Shown here: positions 1 through 9,195 of the stretch, in pieces
Position numbering within the stretch: the stretch's first letter is position 1
Layout of the letters: each line of letters starts with the position of its first letter
DNA from: Clostridium sp. MSJ-8
GTDB taxonomy: Bacteria > Bacillota > Clostridia > Clostridiales > Clostridiaceae
Direction: 5' to 3'
NCBI RefSeq assembly: GCF_018918325.1
Contig: NZ_JAHLQH010000043.1
Span: 32,632-96,631 of the forward strand
Length of the DNA stretch: 64,000 bases
Position numbers and translations under genes: made by a program
The notes under the pieces: generated by a model
What the model was told of the DNA's origin: nothing
What the model saw: only the letters and a program-made list of their open reading frames with translations
Databases searched by the model: none

Positions 1-864
1 TGATTGGTTTCTGTAAATAGCTTCTGCAACTTCTTCAGAACATCCCTTAAGAGCAAGTGCAAGTTCCTTAGCTTCAACTTCTCTAAGAATTCTTTGAATA
101 GAGATATCATCAAGAGTAATAATATCTTCGAATACGAACATAGAACTCTTAACCTTGTCAGCAAGCTCTGCATCTTCTCTCTCTAAGCTCTCTGTAATAT
201 TCTTTTCAGTTGTTCTATCAACTTGATTAAGTATATCTACTAAGGATTGAACTCCACCTATAGTTGTAGTTTCTGTTCTAACAACTGAAGATAATTTACT
301 CTCTAGAACCTTTTCTATTTCCTTTATTACCATAGGTGATGTTGTATCCATAGTAGCAATTCTAAATGCCACTTCACTTTGAACTTCTTCTGGAAGCTCA
401 GCCATAACTTGTGCTGCCTTATCAGGTTGAACATAACATAATACAAGTGCTATAGTTTGAGGATTCTCATAGCTTATAACATTTAGTAATTGTGATGCTT
501 CTGCCTTTCTAGCTATTGCAAATGGTCTATATTGTTGTTGAGCCTCTGATACCTTTTCTAGTATCTCCATTGCTCTTTGATTACCTAATGCCTTAGATAA
601 TAATGCCTTAGCATAATCCATACCACCTTCTAGAATATAATCTCTAGCTTTATTTATCTGTAAGAATTCATCTAAGATGGCTTGTCTTACTTCTGAATTA
701 ACAGAAGTAATATTAGCTATTTCATATGTTATTTTCTGTATTTCTGCTTCTGGTAGTCTCTTCAATATTCCTGAAGACGCTTCAGGTCCTAGTGTTATGA
801 AAAGAACTGCCGCTTTTTGAGTTCCTGTTAACTTTGCTGTTGAATTAGCACCTTCTTTTGACAA
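1..864 (-). CDS. fliG: Flagellar motor switch protein FliG (3' end cut by window)
   Basis: FliG sits on the cytoplasmic face of the MS ring, links FliF to FliM/FliN and contacts the stator. The visible 288 residues run from the N-terminal FliF-binding domain (GTQKAAVLFITLGPEASSGI) through the middle domain to the start of the C-terminal charged domain; about 50 residues are missing at the window edge. The start is TTG at 864-862, behind an AGAGGTGA ribosome site. The nearby ATG at 871-869 is in another frame and does not give FliG. Only 6 bases separate it from fliF, so the two are cotranscribed and probably translationally coupled. Confidence 0.95.
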   Translation of the reverse strand, partial: MSKEGANSTAKLTGTQKAAVLFITLGPEASSGILKRLPEAEIQKITYEIANITSVNSEVRQAILDEFLQINKARDYILEGGMDYAKALLSKALGNQRAMEILEKVSEAQQQYRPFAIARKAEASQLLNVISYENPQTIALVLCYVQPDKAAQVMAELPEEVQSEVAFRIATMDTTSPMVIKEIEKVLESKLSSVVRTETTTIGGVQSLVDILNQVDRTTEKNITESLEREDAELADKVKSSMFVFEDIITLDDISIQRILREVEAKELALALKGCSEEVAEAIYRNQS

Positions 865-870
865 TTCTCA

Positions 871-2448
871 TCACCTCTCACTATCATTTAACCAAGATTT
901 AACTATTTCTGCTACTTGGTCTGGTTTTTCTGTTGCATATTTCTTAATTTCATTTTCTATATGAGTCTTTTCATTATCTTGCTTAAAGTCAATTGGTTCA
1001 TATTCTACTGGTTCAGTATCATCACCAACAACAACATCTAATATATTCTCTTCCTCTTGTTCTTCTTCGTCTGAGTTTCTCTTCTTAAGTACTATTACTA
1101 TTACAGTACCTATTATTAATAATGCAACTACTCCAAGTACTATATACTTGATTAATTTATTTCTTTCTGCTGCCTTTTGAGCTGCATTGTACTTATCTAT
1201 TTGTGCTTGAGTTTGATCATCTACAGTTGTGTCGAAATTCATTCCAACTACTGATATACTATCTTGTCTTGTTGCATCATAACCTGTAGCTGCCTTAATA
1301 GCATCTTCAAATGCTTTTTGAGTTTCTTGATCTAACTTTCCATTTATAAATACTGAAACTGTAAGTCTTCTTACTTCTCCTGGAGCCTTAACTGTTTCTG
1401 TTTTCTTATTACTATGATCATAGTTGTTAATCTGATGCTCCGTACTTGAAGATGATTTATCTCCATTTGAATCTTGAATTGTATTACTCATATTATTATC
1501 AACTGGACTCTCTGATGTAGTATCTCCAGAATTAGCTGAATTATATGAGTTTTCTGTTTCTTGACTAATAAGAACATCATTTGGATCTATATCATATTCA
1601 GAAATCTTCTTAGAATCAAAATCCAAATCTGCATTAACTTGGGCTTGTACATTGTTTGGCCCAACTATAGGTTCTAATAAATCAACAACCTTCTTTGCTA
1701 TTTTATCTTCATAGTTCTTCTCTTGATCATATTGTGATGTTATAGTTTCTGAAGTTACTGTATTACTTCCATCTGTACTACTACTGTTTGCAGAATCTTT
1801 AGTTAATAGATTTCCATTCGTATCTACTACAGCTATATTTTCTTTAGGTATATTTTCTGTTCCCATTGATACCATTGCCACTATAGCTTGTACATTTTCT
1901 TGACTTAATTTAACACCTGGATTAAGTTCGACTACTATAGATGCATTTCCTTCAGTTGCTGACTGTACAAAAACCGAATCTTGTGCTGGTGTTATCATTA
2001 CTTTACAATTCTTGATAACATCTAGAGTCTTAATACTTCTCTCTAGTTCCCCTTGAATCATTCTAATCTTATATATCTGAAATTCTTCATCAGTCATACC
2101 AAAGGAACTACTATTATCCATAAGTTCATATCCCTTACTAGATGATGATAGATTAGATGCTAAACTTAGTCTAAGTTTATCAACTTGAGTAGCATCTACC
2201 AATATATCTCCACCTTCTACCTTGTATGCTACTGATTGTTCATCTAGTGACGCCATTACTGTCTGTGCATCAGCACTATCTAAATCATAAAATAATGTTG
2301 CGTATTTAACCTTTGATGCACTTGCAATTGCAATAACTATTGCTACTAAGACGGCCACTATTGCTACTATTATTGTTATTCTTATAATCTTACTAAAAGC
2401 TTTAAATTTTTCCCAAAGCTTTTTAAAGAACGCTGAAAGCTTTTCCAT
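871..2448 (-). CDS. fliF: Flagellar MS-ring protein FliF
   Basis: FliF forms the membrane-embedded MS ring at the base of the flagellum. The 525-residue protein has an N-terminal membrane helix (about residues 20-44), the ring-building motifs, a low-complexity Ser/Asn-rich periplasmic loop (about 290-350), a second helix (about 430-452) and an acidic C-tail ending KPDQVAEIVKSWLND, which is the FliG-binding segment. I chose ATG at 2448 because AAGGAG lies 8 bases upstream. The in-frame GTG at 2457 overlaps that ribosome site and is unlikely. It follows fliE by 18 bases in the flgB-flgC-fliE-fliF-fliG operon. Confidence 0.95.
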   Translation of the reverse strand: MEKLSAFFKKLWEKFKAFSKIIRITIIVAIVAVLVAIVIAIASASKVKYATLFYDLDSADAQTVMASLDEQSVAYKVEGGDILVDATQVDKLRLSLASNLSSSSKGYELMDNSSSFGMTDEEFQIYKIRMIQGELERSIKTLDVIKNCKVMITPAQDSVFVQSATEGNASIVVELNPGVKLSQENVQAIVAMVSMGTENIPKENIAVVDTNGNLLTKDSANSSSTDGSNTVTSETITSQYDQEKNYEDKIAKKVVDLLEPIVGPNNVQAQVNADLDFDSKKISEYDIDPNDVLISQETENSYNSANSGDTTSESPVDNNMSNTIQDSNGDKSSSSTEHQINNYDHSNKKTETVKAPGEVRRLTVSVFINGKLDQETQKAFEDAIKAATGYDATRQDSISVVGMNFDTTVDDQTQAQIDKYNAAQKAAERNKLIKYIVLGVVALLIIGTVIVIVLKKRNSDEEEQEEENILDVVVGDDTEPVEYEPIDFKQDNEKTHIENEIKKYATEKPDQVAEIVKSWLNDSER

Positions 2449-2466
2449 TGATTGCACTCCTTACCC

Positions 2467-2787
2467 TTATAGTGACATCTTCATTATCTCATCATATGCA
2501 CTTAATAACTTATTTCTAACTTGAACTGCTAATTGCAAAGATATCTTCGCTTCTGAAGAAGCTAGCATTACACTTGCAATATCAGTATCTTCATCACCTC
2601 TTACATAAGCATCTGAAGCATTTTCTGCTGCAACTTGTTTATCATTAACTGAATTAAGTGCATTAGTTAAAACATCTGAAAAACTAGTACTACTTGAATC
2701 TGAAGTTCCATTTACTTTATCTGTATTATTACCAAAAGCACTCTCAAATATCTCTAAACTAGGTACATAACTATTATTAATCTCCAT
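2467..2787 (-). CDS. fliE: Flagellar hook-basal body protein FliE
   Basis: FliE joins the MS ring to the proximal rod. The protein is 106 residues, the normal family length. Its C-terminal half carries the typical FliE segment (ASVMLASSEAKISLQLAVQV then RNKLLSAYDEIMKMSL). The N-terminal half is Ser/Asn-rich and poorly conserved, as usual. It lies between flgC and fliF with short gaps, in the standard Firmicutes order. Confidence 0.93.
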   Translation of the reverse strand: MEINNSYVPSLEIFESAFGNNTDKVNGTSDSSSTSFSDVLTNALNSVNDKQVAAENASDAYVRGDEDTDIASVMLASSEAKISLQLAVQVRNKLLSAYDEIMKMSL

Positions 2788-2801
2788 ACCAAAACCCTCT
2801 C

Positions 2802-3206
2802 TTACTTGCCAATTTCTAATGCTTTAGAATACATAGATTTCGAAGCATCTATTGTATCTGCTATAGCTTCATATGCCCTTGATGAAGCTATCATATCTGC
2901 CATTTCATTTAATATATTTACATTAGGATATGTTACATATCCATCCTCATCCGCATCTACATGACTAGGATCATATACTTTTCTATAATCTGATTCATCA
3001 TCTTCTATCGCAGTAGCTGTAACGCCATTAAATTTATTGGCTGCATCATATGCTTCCTTGAATACAGCTATCTTTCTTGTATATGGTCCGCCACTTTCTG
3101 TTCTTGTAGTCTGTGCATTCGCCATATTAGAAGTTATCGTATCCATTCTCAATCTCTCTGCTGACAACCCACTTGCACCTATTCTAAGTGCTGAAAACAT
3201 TCCCAT
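2802..3206 (-). CDS. flgC: Flagellar basal-body rod protein FlgC
   Basis: FlgC is a proximal rod subunit exported by the flagellar type III apparatus. The protein is 134 residues. The N-terminal rod motif ([20 protein letters not shown]) and the C-terminal coiled segment ([20 protein letters not shown]) are both present. It lies 30 bases downstream of flgB and 14 bases upstream of fliE. Confidence 0.95.
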   Translation of the reverse strand: MGMFSALRIGASGLSAERLRMDTITSNMANAQTTRTESGGPYTRKIAVFKEAYDAANKFNGVTATAIEDDESDYRKVYDPSHVDADEDGYVTYPNVNILNEMADMIASSRAYEAIADTIDASKSMYSKALEIGK

Positions 3207-3236
3207 TTCTCTATACCTCCATTCATCTAACTAACA

Positions 3237-3644
3237 CTATTGTGTTATAACATAACTTGTATTGCTAATTCTTGCACTTGCAAGTTGAACTAAGCCATTA
3301 TACTTAATTGTATTAGCCGCTTGGTTAACCTTCTCAACATCTAAATCCACATTGTTACCATCTGATCTCATACTTGTACTTGTATCTTTCTTAACTGATA
3401 TCTCACCAGCTTTTCCTCCTGATGTAGAAATATGCCTATCATTATTAGTAGTTAGTCCTAATTCTCCATCTGAATTTCCTTTTAAGTTTTCTTCAAACAC
3501 TACTGAAAACTTCTTATAATTCTTGGTATTAACATTTGCCATATTATTAGCTATTACTTCACCTCTTAAATCAGTAGCTTTTATCCCTTGTTTTAATAAA
3601 TTATATGTACTAGAATTAGTTCCTAATATTGATGAAACTGACAT
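3237..3644 (-). CDS. flgB: Flagellar basal-body rod protein FlgB
   Basis: FlgB is a proximal rod subunit. The 135-residue protein contains the rod-family motif GEVIANNMANVNTKNYKKF and a short amphipathic C-terminus. The start has a strong GGAGGTGTGTT ribosome site. It is the first gene of this basal-body operon: upstream lies a 219-base spacer and then a terminator ending the glycosyltransferase gene, so its promoter must lie in about 3645-3815. I saw no convincing sigma-28 box there and no recognisable riboswitch. Confidence 0.95.
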   Translation of the reverse strand: MSVSSILGTNSSTYNLLKQGIKATDLRGEVIANNMANVNTKNYKKFSVVFEENLKGNSDGELGLTTNNDRHISTSGGKAGEISVKKDTSTSMRSDGNNVDLDVEKVNQAANTIKYNGLVQLASARISNTSYVITQ

Positions 3645-3815
3645 AACACACCTCCATAATCAATAAAATCTATAATTATAATCACAAATATTTTCATATA
3701 TATTTTATTATAATTTAAGTTCTTGGCATTTTCTAGGTTTTGAGACACCATACGACCATTGTTAATACAAAGTTAATATTTGTGACACATTCTATTAATT
3801 TTTGACTATAAAGAT

Positions 3816-3854
3816 AAACACCATGTAGAATCTTAACGATTTTACATGGTGTTT
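3816..3854 (-). terminator. Hairpin terminator after the 3864-5354 glycosyltransferase gene
   Basis: Arms AAACACCATGTA (3816-3827) and TACATGGTGTTT (3843-3854) are perfect complements. A further 4 bp (AATC/GATT) pair inside around a 5-base loop, giving an ~17-bp stem with one mismatch. On the minus strand it is followed by a weak T-rich run (TTTATCTTTAT). It begins 10 bases after the stop codon of the glycosyltransferase gene, separating that gene from flgB. Confidence 0.75.
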
Positions 3855-3863
3855 GGTAACTTT

Positions 3864-5354
3864 TTATCTCGTTATATATTCGAAAGACATATTAACACTA
3901 TATATTTTATCTCCATCATTAACCTTATATATATTTTTTAATTCTAATTTATTCTTTAATAACTTATTTTGAATATGTTTTATATCAGATATATCAAAAT
4001 ATTCAACATCTAGATAGTATGCATCTAAATTAACTATAAGCCTTCCAGATTCAATATTTAAATACTTATGTATTTCACTTATAAATTCATTATCTTCTAG
4101 TATTTCATAATTATTAACTATGATACAATCAAAATAATTCTTATATATATCATTTTTATATGTATCAATACACTTTATACCTAACTTCTTCAATAGGAAA
4201 TGTAAACTCTCATTTTCTTCAATTCCAAAATAATTAGCATTATGTAATTTATTCCTTATATAAACAAGGTTGCTCCCTATCCCACAGTCAATTTCTAATA
4301 TATTCTTATCAGATTCTTCAACTAATTCCTTGTCATACCTATATAACATCATTGCTCGAGAACTTTTAAAATCCCATTTTTCTATAAATTTAATATTATT
4401 TCTACATAATAAATTATAATATTGCTCTAGGTTATCTCTAAAAGACATCCCACCATAATGATATATAAATGAATCCTTACATAAAAGTAGCTTATATCCC
4501 TCTGCTATTATCCTTACACTTATATCATCATCTTCATAATTACCAGGTGTAAATCTCTCATCTAATAATCCAACTTTGTCTAACACATTTCTCTTAATTA
4601 ACATGGCAAAGCCAATAAGTTTGGTCCTTTCTTCATAAGAATTCTCATCTGTAATATTATTGACTAATATATTATGTTCATATTCTTCCATTGTATCCGC
4701 ACTTAAATCTACAGTCTGAAAATATGGTACATTATTACTCACTGCACCTGTTGCTCCTATCTCTTCTGATGAATATAATCCCATTCTCATATTAAATATA
4801 GAATTAGGTTTAATAATAGTGTCATTATTAAGTAAAAAAATATCATTATTCTTAGAAGCTATTTCTATTCCTTGATTACACCCTTTAGGAAATCCTTTAT
4901 TATCCTCATTAAATATACATCGTATATCTTGCTGCTCTCTTAACCACTCAGAAGTTCCATCTGTAGAATTATTATCTACAACTATTATTTCATATGTAGA
5001 TTTATTAACATTTTCTCTAATACTATCCACACAATTCTGTGTATATTCTAAATTATTATAAGTTAATATGATAAAAGATAGTGGCTTAACTTCAATATTA
5101 TAATTTTTCTTCAAATTATTCATCTTATTATTTATGTATAATTTATCTTCTTCATCCTTACATAAATACAATGCTTGCTCATAACATAGATAAGCTCTGT
5201 TATATTCTGATATAGACTTGTAGAATTCACCCATATCATAATATATCTTGCTGAATGTTGGATTGTTTTTTAATTCTTCTTTTATATTTGATAAAGCTTG
5301 TTGTATAATTTTCGAATCATTAATATTATTATTTCTTTTTGCCATTATTATCAT
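3864..5354 (-). CDS. TPR / family 2 glycosyltransferase with a degenerate methyltransferase-like C-terminus
   Basis: Likely transfers a sugar to flagellin or to the growing flagellin glycan in the cytoplasm. The 496-residue protein has an N-terminal TPR-like stretch (YDMGEFYKSISEYNRAYLCY, about residues 38-58), then a GT2 domain starting PLSFIILTYNNLEYTQNCVD with VDNNSTDGT and LLNNDT. The C-terminal third (from about 350) contains LEIDCGIGSNLVYI, a SAM-binding-like glycine loop, but no complete methyltransferase motif set is visible. It is flanked by terminators on both sides, so it may be its own transcription unit. ATG at 5354 has AGGA five bases upstream; ATG at 5345 is an alternative. Exact sugar and acceptor are unknown. 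Confidence 0.8.
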   Translation of the reverse strand: MIIMAKRNNNINDSKIIQQALSNIKEELKNNPTFSKIYYDMGEFYKSISEYNRAYLCYEQALYLCKDEEDKLYINNKMNNLKKNYNIEVKPLSFIILTYNNLEYTQNCVDSIRENVNKSTYEIIVVDNNSTDGTSEWLREQQDIRCIFNEDNKGFPKGCNQGIEIASKNNDIFLLNNDTIIKPNSIFNMRMGLYSSEEIGATGAVSNNVPYFQTVDLSADTMEEYEHNILVNNITDENSYEERTKLIGFAMLIKRNVLDKVGLLDERFTPGNYEDDDISVRIIAEGYKLLLCKDSFIYHYGGMSFRDNLEQYYNLLCRNNIKFIEKWDFKSSRAMMLYRYDKELVEESDKNILEIDCGIGSNLVYIRNKLHNANYFGIEENESLHFLLKKLGIKCIDTYKNDIYKNYFDCIIVNNYEILEDNEFISEIHKYLNIESGRLIVNLDAYYLDVEYFDISDIKHIQNKLLKNKLELKNIYKVNDGDKIYSVNMSFEYITR

Positions 5355-5391
5355 CTCATTCCTAGTTATTAGTTATAATTTCAAAGCATAA

Positions 5392-5431
5392 AAATCCTGC
5401 AAGCCTTAATTTATAAGAGCTTTCAGGATTT
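5392..5431 (-). terminator. Rho-independent terminator after the broken fliB copy
   Basis: AAATCCTG (5392-5399) pairs with CAGGATTT (5424-5431), and inner arms AAGC/GCTT extend the stem. On the minus strand the stem runs directly into TTTTTATGCTTT. It lies 44 bases beyond the fliB-like stop at 5475 and separates it from the 3864-5354 gene. Confidence 0.8.
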
Positions 5432-5474
5432 CAACTCCACTTATTATTCAACGTACAATAATCCAAAACTTTAT

Positions 5475-6667
5475 TTATCTCATAAGTATAAGTAAATATT
5501 CCTTAGTCCACAAACCTCTCTCTCCTAGTTTCCTTATTATTTCATTAAAATATTCCTTTGAATTATCAACTAACCTAGACAAATTATATATGTTTTCTTT
5601 TATATCATTTATATCTATTTTCCCATATTTTATATATTTTAATAAATTCATTGCTTTCAACAACATATAACTTATTATTAATCCCCCTATAATATTATCC
5701 TTATCTGATTTAAAGTAATTTTCGTATAAATAATATACAATATAATTTTCATATATATAGTCATACATTTTATATTTTTCATTATATTCATTGTCTATAT
5801 TTACCCAACGACAATTTACTGTTTCTATTTCCTCTTCTCCTATAAAATCACTTAATATCTCATAACTTTCATTTAATTCTTTTTTTGAAATATCATTTAA
5901 TATACATAAACTTAAAACTCTTATTTTTACATGTGATACTTGGGATATTTGTTCTATTTTATCTAACTCTTTAAGCAATTCTTCAGAATCTATTTCCTGT
6001 TTAGTTCGCTGTATAATATTTTCTATGCCTTTATTATTTTTTGATTCAAATAGCTTCTTCACTTCATCTTGCATTCTTAATACAAAATATAGCCTCTTCC
6101 ATAGAGATATATCTCTATACTGTATTATATCTATATAAAAACTTCTCACTTCAAAAAATAAGTCATATATTTCTTTATCAACATAATCTTTTTTAACAAG
6201 CAATTCCCAATCGTTTAATTCTTCTTCACTTAGCACAAAATCCAATGGATCTCTATGCTCACATAACAATCTAGCAACTTCTGGGCATAACATAACCAAA
6301 TTCTTTTCACAAAGATTATTATATTTTTTTATTAATCTTGGATATTTTTTACACGTTATGCACATATTTTTTCTCCTAATTCATTATATATGCTGCATAA
6401 TCCATTCTCTGTTAGAAGTGAACATTTTCCATCTTCATTTAGTTTAAATTCAGCATACCATGTATCACTTTTATTATTACTATTATTAATTATTATTGAA
6501 TCCTTTAATTTTTCCCCATATTTTCCTCTAACACTTTTATATCTTTTATAACTAACCTCATCTATTGGAATAATCCACCCCTTACAACATGTGTTCTCAC
6601 ATTTACCCCCAACACATTTAAAATCATCATAATAACTTGGTTTTAAAACCCTATATAAGCTTTCCAT
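5475..6667 (-). pseudogene. fliB: Second flagellin lysine-N-methylase (fliB) copy, frameshifted
   Basis: FliB methylates lysines of flagellin and has a Cys-rich N-terminus. This copy is broken. Codons 1-103 (6667-6356) start MESLYRVLKPSYYDDFKCVG and end ...LGEKICA with a stop. The rest (from 6365 to 5475) resumes in another frame as MCITCKKYPRLIKKY. The shift is at an A6 run on the coding strand (6367-6372); seven As would restore continuous reading (GEKNMCITCKKYPR), matching the intact paralogue at 35353-36537 (GEENMCLTCKIYPR). Everything else, including the Cys motif KCENTCCKGW, is preserved, so the break is recent, or a slippage/phase-variable site, or a sequencing error. No sigma-28 box like that of the intact copy is visible upstream. 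Confidence 0.88.
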
Positions 6668-6749
6668 ATTTTTCTCCTTTTAAAACACTTATATTTTACT
6701 TAGCTATTTAATAGATCATCATCTCCACAACGTTAATATAATTAAAACA

Positions 6750-6802
6750 GGATAATCATATAATAATTTAACTTTTTATAGTCATTTCATTAATGATTAT
6801 CC
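6750..6802 (-). terminator. Long-loop inverted repeat after the 784-residue glycosyltransferase gene
   Basis: GGATAATCAT (6750-6759) and ATGATTATCC (6793-6802) are perfect 10-bp arms with a 33-base AT-rich loop. On the minus strand the distal arm is followed by TGTTTTAATT. It starts 15 bases after the stop at 6817, so it may end the long glycan-island transcript before the broken fliB. The long loop makes it a weak terminator candidate. Confidence 0.5.
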
Positions 6803-6816
6803 ATAATTTGTTTATA

Positions 6817-9171
6817 TTATAAATTTGTTATCTTTTCAAATAGTTTTGATGCTTCATAAATATTAGATACATTGTATTTAGAAGCATCTAATATTATGCC
6901 ACCTAATTCTGTTTTGCCTTCACTATATGTTTTTTTCTTACTAACACTATTAATCTTTTCTTCATCTATAACCCTTGGAATTAATGCCTCTTTGTAAATA
7001 GTATCATCAAACCACTTTAAAAATTCCTCTCCATGTAGTGATGCTGTATATCTCATATAATGTATCTTTTTATCATAATAAACATCTCTAACATCAAGTA
7101 ACCTATAACATTCTATAAACATTTTCTTAAAATCAAAAAGATTATCTATATACTCTATTGGAAATATTCCTCTAGCTACTGTTCTTAATAAACTATTATA
7201 TAACGAACTCACATCAGTTCCAAGTTGAGGCATAAGTCTTTCTATATATGACATTGAAAAGCCTCCTATATTATTGGTTCTTTCTACTTCTACAGCATCA
7301 TTTTTAGCTTTGCTTACATCTTCTATAGCTTTATTTGCTAGATAACCAATGGAACTACTACTCATTCCTGCAATTGTTATAGGATATTTAATATTTAATA
7401 TTTCTTTATTTATACCAACATTAATTACTCCCATATATATGTCCTGACATATTCCATCCCATAACCTACCAGTTTGTTTATATATTTTCTTTATATAACT
7501 CCTCTTAAATCCAGAATTAATATAAAGCATAGGTAAACTATACATTTCTTGAGGATTATTTAATACTTTGGCTAAATATTCTTCCCTCTCAACCTCATAA
7601 AACTCATACTCACCTTTTTTATACTCTCTTGGAACAAATAATTCATTTTCTTGTCCTCCATTAAATCCAGGCCATGCATAAAATCCTCTTTCCCACTGTA
7701 TTAAATCCTCTTTAGGATACTTATTTATTACTTCATCAATAACCTTTAATCCCCATGGAAGTAGTGCATCATCAGAGCCTATCGATATAATAAACTCACC
7801 TTTTGCTTTTAAATATACAAATTCAAAACTCTTTGAAAGATGTAAGTTTCTAGGAGTTTTATAATATTTAATTCTTGGATCATTTATTTCTCTACATAAT
7901 TCATAAACTTCAGTATTACCATTAGTAGAATTATCACTTATTACTATTTCATAACTTCCCTGATATCTTTGATTTAAACATGTTTTTATTGTTTCTTTTA
8001 ATGTATAAGAAGAATTTCTAGCTGGAATAACTATAGAAAATTTACATTCTGAAGGTTTATTTATTTCCTTTTCTACATCAAGGCAATATATTCTACTTAT
8101 ATATGATAAATAATTACCTACCCATCCAAAGGCCATATTTTCTTCTCTATATTCAGCTTCAAATTGTGATAATCGCCCTAATCTCTTTTTCATTTGTGGT
8201 CTTAAGGATAACTCATCAATAAGTTTTCCACTAGTAATTACTGTTGCTAAATCATCTTTTGTATAATTCTTACAAATATAATCTATAACATAATCTATAT
8301 TATCTCCTATAACCTCTCCATCTTTAACTAACTTAATAGGATTGATTAATTTTATGCCTTCATAATACTCTTCACTATTCTCAATACTAACATTAACAGT
8401 ATCTTTTATATTTATCTTTTCATTTACTTTAGCTTCTATAGGATTATTTATTATAAAAACTTGTTTGTTAAATTTATTAATAATATGAGCAGCTACTTCA
8501 TAATCTTTAACATTGCCATCTATAACTAATATAAATGTTTCTCTATCTTCACTTTCTAACATTTCTTTTAAATATCCAACATTAAGCATATTTATAATCC
8601 ACTCTCTATGAGTTGTAGAATAATTGTATTTATCATAATCAGCTACACCCATTTTATCCAACAAAAACATAATCAACAAATATAATATTTTATTTTCAAA
8701 AATTAACGAACAATCTTGAATTTCTAACAAATGCTTTAAAATTTGTTTTGAATCAGCACCATCTAAAAATTTATTTTCATTATCATCTAATCTTTTAATG
8801 TTTTCATCTATTACTTTTTCACATTCTATTTTTTCTTCTTCACTACATTCTAAATATGCAGCAGTTATTCTATTTCTATAAGAATCAGAATAATCATAAT
8901 ATATAGAATTAATTTTTGAATATAATCTCATGTAATCACTTACAGAATTGTAATTATATACCCCCCAACCTTTTTCACTTAAAATATTCCATATTTCACC
9001 ATAATCTTTTTTAGTCTTATAAATTAATCTTGCCTTTAAAATAAACCATTGCAATCTCACAGGTTTTATCATGTATAATTGTTCTAACTTCTCTTCTGCT
9101 TCTTTAAAATTATTTTTATTAATTTCATTATCTATTTCTTCTAACTTTAAAAAGTATTTTTTTTCTTCCAT
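6817..9171 (-). CDS. Large family 2 glycosyltransferase (784 aa)
   Basis: Probable flagellin-glycan glycosyltransferase. The central domain begins near residue 377 with KFSIVIPARNSSYTLKETIK and has VISDNSTNG and an SDDALLPWG (DxD-type) motif, which are GT2 landmarks. The N-terminal ~370 residues look helical and TPR-like (EEAEEKLEQLYMIKPVRLQW) with a possible second alpha/beta region (about 200-340). About 250 residues follow the GT2 core with no domain I recognise. It is much longer than a single-domain GT2. A strong AAGGAG precedes the ATG. It is the last intact gene of the island, 24 bases after the nucleotidyltransferase fusion. Donor and acceptor cannot be inferred. Confidence 0.8.
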   Translation of the reverse strand: MEEKKYFLKLEEIDNEINKNNFKEAEEKLEQLYMIKPVRLQWFILKARLIYKTKKDYGEIWNILSEKGWGVYNYNSVSDYMRLYSKINSIYYDYSDSYRNRITAAYLECSEEEKIECEKVIDENIKRLDDNENKFLDGADSKQILKHLLEIQDCSLIFENKILYLLIMFLLDKMGVADYDKYNYSTTHREWIINMLNVGYLKEMLESEDRETFILVIDGNVKDYEVAAHIINKFNKQVFIINNPIEAKVNEKINIKDTVNVSIENSEEYYEGIKLINPIKLVKDGEVIGDNIDYVIDYICKNYTKDDLATVITSGKLIDELSLRPQMKKRLGRLSQFEAEYREENMAFGWVGNYLSYISRIYCLDVEKEINKPSECKFSIVIPARNSSYTLKETIKTCLNQRYQGSYEIVISDNSTNGNTEVYELCREINDPRIKYYKTPRNLHLSKSFEFVYLKAKGEFIISIGSDDALLPWGLKVIDEVINKYPKEDLIQWERGFYAWPGFNGGQENELFVPREYKKGEYEFYEVEREEYLAKVLNNPQEMYSLPMLYINSGFKRSYIKKIYKQTGRLWDGICQDIYMGVINVGINKEILNIKYPITIAGMSSSSIGYLANKAIEDVSKAKNDAVEVERTNNIGGFSMSYIERLMPQLGTDVSSLYNSLLRTVARGIFPIEYIDNLFDFKKMFIECYRLLDVRDVYYDKKIHYMRYTASLHGEEFLKWFDDTIYKEALIPRVIDEEKINSVSKKKTYSEGKTELGGIILDASKYNVSNIYEASKLFEKITNL

Positions 9172-9195
9172 TTAATTCTCCTTAAAACACACCTT

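Noticed and set aside
869..871. ATG overlapping the fliF stop as the start of fliG
   Set aside because: It is one base out of frame with FliG and gives no family sequence; the TTG at 864 has proper spacing and frame.
3645..3815. Sigma-28 promoter or c-di-GMP riboswitch before flgB
   Set aside because: No TAAA-N15-CGAT pattern and no riboswitch core was found; only generic AT-rich DNA.
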